Below, one piece after another: positions 14,749 to 18,614 of a DNA stretch of 18,614 nt. Origin of the DNA: an uncultured Eubacteriales bacterium (GTDB lineage Bacteria > Bacillota > Clostridia > Oscillospirales > Oscillospiraceae); assembly GCA_900546075.1 (NCBI GenBank), contig URBH01000044.1, positions 1 to 18,614 on the forward strand. The letters are read 5' to 3'. Every line of letters begins with the position of its first letter. The first letter of the stretch is position 1. The position numbers were made by a program, and so were the translations under genes. The notes below the pieces were generated by a model, which saw only the letters and a program-made list of their open reading frames with translations, did not search any database and was not told the origin of the DNA.

Positions 14749-14799
14749 TTAAGGATATTAGTCCGGTCAGGACTGATAATATAAAAAAGGAGAATGCTT

Positions 14800-15966
14800 A
14801 TGAAAAAGAAAACCAGATTGATCGCGCTTTTGACCGCACTGGTCATGCTTATGGCAGTTATGAGCGGCTGCGCGTCAAACACCAAGCCCACTGGCGCCAA
14901 CAATACTTATGAAAAAGCAACCGTTCGTCTGGCCGTCCACTCCAATGAGGGCTCCGCGCTGACCGCCATTGGACTGGAAAAGGGCATCTTTGAGAAGTAT
15001 GGCATTGATGTCAAGCTGGAGATCGTGGAGAGCGGTCCCCCAGAGATGGCTGCCATGCGTGCGGACAACCGTACCCTGGATATCGGCTACATCGGCCCGG
15101 GCGTGTCTTGGAACGCCATTGATTCCACCGGCAATCAGCTTAGCTTTGTGTTCTTTGACTTCCTTGGAAACTCCGAGCGTCTGCTGGCCCGTGACGGCGT
15201 TTTCACCGACGCCAACAACGACGGCACCTATGATCTCGAGGAGCTGTATCAGGGCCTGAAGGGCCAGAAGATCTATCTGGAAGTCGGCACTACCCCCGGC
15301 ATCTGGCTGATGAACTTCATCAACACCATCAATGATGGCCGTCCCGATGAGGAAAAGCTCTGGATGCAGTGCGACGTAGAATCCTATCTGGCGGAATATG
15401 TGGCCCCCAACACCGACGAGGCCAACAAGCTGACCGTGGTCAACTATAACAACGCGAACATTCCTGCCGGTATGTCCACCAGCAGCGCGGACCGTGTGGA
15501 TATCGCCGTTGCCTTCTCTCCCGCTACCACTGCCGCCGTTTCCTCCAACAGCGACGTGAGCATCGTCGCGGACAGCACCATTCTCCCGGCCAGCAAGGCT
15601 ACCACCGGTGTCTGGGTGGCCTCCAATGACTGGATCGAGGAGAACCCCGAAGTGGCGCAGCGCGTGATCAATGCCCTCTACGAGTCCGCGGTCTACAGGA
15701 CCGAGCATCTGGATGAGGCTATCGCCGCCGGTGAAAAGCTCTGCCAGAAGCCTGACGGCTCTTTCAGCGCCGACGTGGTCAGAAGCATCTCCGCGGCGGA
15801 GTACAAGGATTGGTTTGAAAAGGAGGACGGCATTGGCTGGACCTACATGCGTGCCCTGTACGATTCCAAGGTCGGCTCTGTTCCCGAAGGCTCCACTCCC
15901 AAGACCTTTGAGGAGTCTGTGAACTTCACCTTCTTCCTGAACGCCATCGCGAATATTGCTGGATAA
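14800..15966 (+). CDS. NitT/TauT-type substrate-binding lipoprotein
   Basis: 388 residues. Basic N-terminus, hydrophobic stretch and lipobox MSGC with Cys24 as lipidated residue, so anchored outside the membrane. The body resembles SsuA/TauA/NMT1 binding proteins: AIGLEKGIFEKYGIDVKLEI (57-76), then MAAMRADNRTLDIGYIGPG (83-101). An EF-hand-like loop with acidic ligands at D137, N139, D141, T143, D145 and E148 (DANNDGTYDLEE) suggests a bound calcium ion; this is unusual in the family. Start chosen at ATG 14800, 7 nt after GGAG, rather than ATG 14794, which abuts it. Third gene of the importer. Confidence 0.9.
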   Translation: MKKKTRLIALLTALVMLMAVMSGCASNTKPTGANNTYEKATVRLAVHSNEGSALTAIGLEKGIFEKYGIDVKLEIVESGPPEMAAMRADNRTLDIGYIGPGVSWNAIDSTGNQLSFVFFDFLGNSERLLARDGVFTDANNDGTYDLEELYQGLKGQKIYLEVGTTPGIWLMNFINTINDGRPDEEKLWMQCDVESYLAEYVAPNTDEANKLTVVNYNNANIPAGMSTSSADRVDIAVAFSPATTAAVSSNSDVSIVADSTILPASKATTGVWVASNDWIEENPEVAQRVINALYESAVYRTEHLDEAIAAGEKLCQKPDGSFSADVVRSISAAEYKDWFEKEDGIGWTYMRALYDSKVGSVPEGSTPKTFEESVNFTFFLNAIANIAG

Positions 15967-15985
15967 TCCATCGCCAAAGCCAACG

Positions 15986-16012
15986 GGGAGGGCGGCTGAC
16001 CGCCGCCCTCCC
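15986..16012 (+). terminator. Strong hairpin between binding-protein and epimerase genes
   Basis: An 11-bp GC-rich perfect stem (GGGAGGGCGGC / GCCGCCCTCCC) with loop TGACC, followed by GCATTTTATAT. The T-run is short, so it probably acts as a partial terminator or 3' mRNA guard giving more binding protein than downstream enzymes, as often seen after binding-protein genes. Confidence 0.6.
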
Positions 16013-16038
16013 GCATTTTATATAGAGAGGGAATTACA

Positions 16039-17328
16039 ATGCGAGAAAATGACAGAAATATCATCCGCGGTCTGGCCGAACAGTACAGAGAGCACTGCGA
16101 AAGCGAGCGCAACTATTTTGACAGAGATTCGGAGCAGCAGATCGTCCGGGAATACCGGACCCTGGTCCAGGACCAGATTTTAAAATACTGGAAACAGGTG
16201 GCTCCCGACAGGCAATATGGGGGCTTCATCACCGACTTTGACCGCCGCTGGAATGTCCGCTCCACCGACAAGGGCGCCTGGGGACAGGGCAGACTGATCT
16301 ACAGCTTCTCGGAGACCCACGAGCATTTCCCGGAGGAGGGCTGGCTGGACCTGGCCAGATTGGGAAAGGACTTCGCGTTACAGCATATGTACGCGGGGAA
16401 CGGCCGCTTCCACTATCTGGTAGACCGGACCGGCGCCAAGGTGCTGGACGGCCCTACCTCTGTGTTCTCCGACGGCTTCATCATTGCCGGGCTGGCAAGA
16501 TTCCTCTCCGCCTCCGGCGGCGGTACCCCGGAGGACGCCCAGCTTCTCCAGTCTCTGTTTGACCGCTACGCTGAAAATATTATGGACGTGAACTTCTCCG
16601 ATACCGCCCCCTTCGAGGCAAGCAGGGAGATCTGCTCTCACGCCCTGCCCATGATCGGACTGAATGTGGCCTATGAGGTCAACCGGGTGCTCCCCTCCGG
16701 GAATGCCCGCCAGCTGATCGATCACTGCCTGGACGCGGTTCTGAACGGGATGTACGACCCGGAAACGGGACTGATCCTGGAGAAGAAATACCGGGATGGA
16801 CGGCGCTGCCAGGGACCCAACGCCCTTCTGGTGAATACAGGCCACGCCTTTGAATCTATGTGGTTCTGCCTGGAGGCCATCCTCACCACCTATGGCCCGG
16901 AGGATCCGAGAATCTCCAGGATCCGGGACATCGCAGAGACGAACTACCGGGCCTCCCGGGGCCCGGACGGGGAGAGCGTTTTCTCCTACAGCGCCGGGGA
17001 AGACGCCATAAAGTTCAAAACCTGGAAATATGAGATTGACTTTGCCGGTACAGACAAGGTGAGCTGGTCCTACGCCGAGGAAATGTATCTGTGGGCCCTG
17101 CTTGCAAAGCTGACCGGCGAGGAGACCTATTTCAGGAGATTCCTCCATCTGCACCAGTTTACCCAGACCCACTTTATCGACCGGGAATACGGAGACTGGT
17201 TCCACGCGTTGAATCAGAACAATGAAGTTATTTACGATTTTAAGGGTTCGACCGTCAAGGTGGCGTTCCATATGCTGCGGGCCATGCTGCGGATCATGGA
17301 ACTGTTTTCCACGGAGCGGGAGAACTGA
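16039..17328 (+). CDS. AGE-family (N-acylglucosamine 2-epimerase/YihS-like) sugar isomerase
   Basis: 429 residues, (alpha/alpha)6-barrel of the AGE superfamily, whose members include N-acetylglucosamine 2-epimerase, cellobiose 2-epimerase, mannose isomerase and sulfoquinovose isomerase YihS. Family points seen: WGQGRLIYSFS with R85, SHALPM with H201, NTGHAFESMWF with H269 and E272, YAEEMYLWALLAKLTG (345-360), DREYGDWFHAL (381-391) and KVAFHMLRAM with H411, so the His/Glu catalytic set looks complete. It acts on free reducing sugars in the cytoplasm by aldose-ketose or C2-epimer exchange. Next to a TauABC-like importer, a role on an unphosphorylated, possibly 6-sulfo sugar is plausible; GlcNAc/ManNAc epimerisation is the main alternative. 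Ribosome site GAGAGGGA; the ManA-like gene follows by 21 nt. Confidence 0.85.
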   Translation: MRENDRNIIRGLAEQYREHCESERNYFDRDSEQQIVREYRTLVQDQILKYWKQVAPDRQYGGFITDFDRRWNVRSTDKGAWGQGRLIYSFSETHEHFPEEGWLDLARLGKDFALQHMYAGNGRFHYLVDRTGAKVLDGPTSVFSDGFIIAGLARFLSASGGGTPEDAQLLQSLFDRYAENIMDVNFSDTAPFEASREICSHALPMIGLNVAYEVNRVLPSGNARQLIDHCLDAVLNGMYDPETGLILEKKYRDGRRCQGPNALLVNTGHAFESMWFCLEAILTTYGPEDPRISRIRDIAETNYRASRGPDGESVFSYSAGEDAIKFKTWKYEIDFAGTDKVSWSYAEEMYLWALLAKLTGEETYFRRFLHLHQFTQTHFIDREYGDWFHALNQNNEVIYDFKGSTVKVAFHMLRAMLRIMELFSTEREN

Positions 17329-17349
17329 CGTTTCAGGAAGGAAAACCAT

Positions 17350-17736
17350 ATGATACTTTCCGGATCGGCCCCCTTTACCCTGCGGGAAAACCGGGTCTCC
17401 TATCTGATTCCCGGGGGAGAGATGATCGATGCCTTTTACGGCCATCCCGTGAGGGAGAATTGTATGCAGTCCCAGGCGTGGATCGCCTCCACGACCTACA
17501 GCGCCCTGGGCGGGGACAATAGCGGCCTGCCTTATCTGTCCCCGGAATATGGAGACCAGACCCTAAAGCAGGTCCTGGATGCCCGGGGCAAGGAGTTCCT
17601 GGGGGAAGACCATGTTGCCCGCTGGGGAAATACGCCCGGGTTCAGTATTGCCAACGAGTTGGACGATTACTACATAGATAGTGTTGTCCGCTATCCGCAT
17701 GCCTCTTATTGTGTTACAACCAGTGCAAGGACCTAG
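17350..17736 (+). pseudogene. ManA-like (type I mannose-6-phosphate isomerase) N-terminal fragment
   Basis: The first ~98 residues look like the start of a type I phosphomannose isomerase (cupin): ACxW-like SQAWIASTT (41-49), GGDNSG, GDQTLKQVLDARGKEFLG (68-85) and GNTPGF, where the family continues into the zinc-binding QVHP segment. Instead the frame runs through about 30 unrelated residues and stops. The zinc ligands and active site are absent, so the gene is dead; the break is near 17645. AGGAAGG lies upstream of the ATG, and it was the next gene of the transporter-epimerase operon. It suggests that a mannose-configured substrate also fed this pathway. The family call rests on a short region. 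Confidence 0.6.
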
Positions 17737-17753
17737 TTTAAACTAATTTCTAT

Positions 17754-17794
17754 CCAGCCCGATGCCGCTTTTGCGGTATCGGGCTGGATTTTCG
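17754..17794 (+). terminator. Strong rho-independent terminator
   Basis: A 15-bp stem (CCAGCCCGATGCCGC / GCGGTATCGGGCTGG, one G-T pair), TTTT loop, followed by ATTTTCG. It lies 18 nt after the stop of the hybrid ManA-like frame and probably belonged to whatever gene was joined to it by the rearrangement. Confidence 0.75.
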
Positions 17795-17807
17795 TTAGAT
17801 TTGGAAA

Positions 17808-18026
17808 CCACCGGATATGCCGGTGGAGGTACCCCGTAAGAAATCCTTAGCTTCAAGCATCAATTGAAACGAGTCGGGAATAACAATCCAACAAATTCAT
17901 ATGCGCTCGATAAAAATGGCTGATGCCCCTTTACGGGCGGCAGAGCATTTGATGCAAATGAAAGATAATTTAGCTGCTAGCCGGTAAAAAGCCCCCCTAG
18001 GGCTTAATCAAGCCGCTGGCTAAGCC
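17808..18026. other. Non-coding stretch with nested complementary segments, possible structured RNA or IS end
   Basis: No credible gene lies in 17737-18350. This part has a hairpin CCACCGG-ATATG-CCGGTGG (17808-17826), a long-range pair CCCGTAA (17833-17839) with TTACGGG (17931-17937) enclosing GCATC (17858-17862) with GATGC (17922-17926), a hairpin CATTTG-ATG-CAAATG (17946-17960), and GGCTTA/TAAGCC (18001-18006/18021-18026). The nesting suggests folded RNA, or a structured insertion-sequence end such as those of IS200/IS605 elements. I could not match it to a named family. Confidence 0.35.
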
Positions 18027-18237
18027 TGCAGTCGTGACTATTACGATTTTAACCAGCGCTCCCGATTTTCACAAATCAGGACAACTGTCATGATAAAGTT
18101 TGGAAGCTAGACATCTTCCAGCAGCGTTCCCGTTGTTTTTCCGGACATCCGCACTGAAAAAATTTGCGACAAAGCGCCCATGCGTACACTGTGCAAATTG
18201 CCGAAAAAACAGAAAATCTTGTTTTCTGTGTTGCATT

Positions 18238-18266
18238 TTGACGTTCAGATTGTCTTTTATTATATG
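18238..18266 (+). promoter_or_regulatory. Sigma-A promoter ahead of a gene stump
   Basis: TTGACG (18238-18243), 17-bp spacer, TATATG (18261-18266), about 87 nt before the ATG at 18353. Confidence 0.6.
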
Positions 18267-18267
18267 A

Positions 18268-18278
18268 GTGGAATCCAC
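18268..18278. promoter_or_regulatory. Operator-like dyad GTGGAATCCAC
   Basis: A perfect 11-bp palindrome immediately downstream of the -10 box at 18261, where a repressor would block transcription. The binding protein is unknown; it shares no motif with the DeoR-flanking repeats. Confidence 0.4.
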
Positions 18279-18352
18279 ATGCACATATCCACCGGGCACA
18301 CAATGGCAAGTGGATCGCCGAATCAAATAAAATGCGGGAAGGAAGAAGAACT

Positions 18353-18433
18353 ATGAAAAAGGAACAAATGAAAATGGGCGAGAAAACCATCGAGACCCCC
18401 ACTCTATTGATCAAAAAGAACATTATGGCATAA
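18353..18433 (+). pseudogene. 26-codon gene stump, start of a D-threonine aldolase/alanine racemase-like protein
   Basis: ATG with a good ribosome site (GGAAGGAAG, about 7 nt away), preceded by a promoter and dyad. The peptide ends IETPTLLIKKNIMA, resembling the conserved start of PLP-dependent D-threonine aldolase/alanine-racemase-fold enzymes (ETPTLLID..IM), then stops. I infer a real gene cut just after its N-terminus by an insertion or deletion near 18430. The match is short, so the family is tentative. Confidence 0.4.
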
Positions 18434-18526
18434 ATGGTTTCAGAAACTTATAGAATCATTCTTCATACCACCTGGTAGTGTCAAGGTTTATGCGCAAATT
18501 TGATTCTGGTATCTGGCAGAAATCTA

Positions 18527-18614
18527 TTACAGGGGGGCTTTTGCGCCCCCTTGGTTACGTTTGCGCCCTGCCTGCTGAAAAGTAACCAAGGGGCGGTTAA
18601 GCCGCCCCCTGTAA
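18527..18614. repeat. 88-bp imperfect inverted repeat at the window end
   Basis: Arms 18527-18558 and 18582-18614 begin and end TTACAGGGGG...CCCCCTGTAA and meet at GGTTAC/GTAACC, with a 23-nt middle. Each arm is also its own hairpin (GGGGGGC-TTTT-GCGCCCCC; GGGGCGG-TTAA-GCCGCCCC). It looks like a small palindromic mobile repeat (MITE- or REP-like), or the end of a larger element beyond the window. Confidence 0.6.

Noticed and set aside
14875..15708. 277-codon minus-strand frame opposite the binding-protein gene
   Set aside because: Shadow; the plus frame has signal peptide, lipobox and family similarity.
16378..17445. 355-codon minus-strand frame opposite the AGE-family gene
   Set aside because: Shadow of the AGE gene; no ribosome site or recognisable domain.
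18088..18423. Minus-strand 111-codon frame
   Set aside because: No ribosome site, no family resemblance; it crosses a plus-strand promoter and gene start.
18460..18510. IS256-like terminus (GGTAGTGTCAAGG)
   Set aside because: The string vaguely recalls some insertion-sequence ends, but no matching second end or transposase is in the window.
1..18614. CRISPR array, tRNA or rRNA genes
   Set aside because: No regularly spaced repeats, cloverleaf sequences or rRNA-like segments were found.

Overview
The window looks like an accessory region of a fairly GC-rich, anaerobic Firmicute, probably a gut clostridium of the Oscillospiraceae/Ruminococcaceae type. This is inferred from strong AAGGAGG-type ribosome sites, near-consensus sigma-A promoters with 17-bp spacers, codon use rich in CTG/GGC, IS66 and IS630 debris, a lipoprotein with a Firmicute-style signal, and a PPi-type phosphofructokinase. 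No rRNA, tRNA or CRISPR array was seen.

Layout. 1-2391: the end of one IS66-family element (small DUF4314-like gene, terminator, terminal repeat) abuts a second IS66 copy (tnpA, tnpB, truncated tnpC). 2392-2729: the C-terminal remnant of an IS630-type transposase. 11470-2780 (minus strand): a tightly packed operon, in order Gfo/Idh/MocA oxidoreductase (broken by an internal deletion), phosphoglucose isomerase-like, NagB-like, NagA-like, class II aldolase, PPi-type phosphofructokinase-like, triosephosphate isomerase-like and LarA-like nickel racemase genes. 11745-12527 (plus): a DeoR-family regulator, divergent from that operon. 13080-17736 (plus): a NitT/TauT (sulfonate/nitrate-type) ABC transporter (permease, ATPase, lipoprotein binding protein), an AGE-family sugar epimerase/isomerase and the first ~98 residues of a ManA-like isomerase, cut off by a rearrangement. 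17737-18614: non-coding or eroded sequence with a strong terminator, a possible structured RNA, a promoter with operator-like dyad driving a 26-codon gene stump, and an 88-bp inverted repeat at the window end.

How it may work. On paper the minus operon is upper glycolysis with amino-sugar entry: deacetylation, deamination, isomerisation, phosphorylation, aldol cleavage, triose isomerisation. However, in NagA-, NagB-, Pgi-, Pfk-, Tim- and probably Fba-like proteins the catalytic residues are kept while residues that hold the substrate's 6-phosphate (or the triose phosphate) in characterised homologues are replaced. Together with a TauABC/SsuABC-type importer and an AGE-family enzyme (the family of sulfoquinovose isomerase YihS), this suggests a complete pathway for hexoses carrying a different anionic group at C6. 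My best guess is 6-deoxy-6-sulfo sugars, including an N-acetylated amino form: all would converge on 6-sulfofructose, be phosphorylated at C1 and cleaved to DHAP plus 3-sulfolactaldehyde. A 6-carboxylate (uronate-type) substrate is an alternative. The residue replacements are read from hand alignment; the substrate is inference. The locus seems to be decaying: one gene has an internal deletion, another is truncated, and both flanks carry mobile-element debris.
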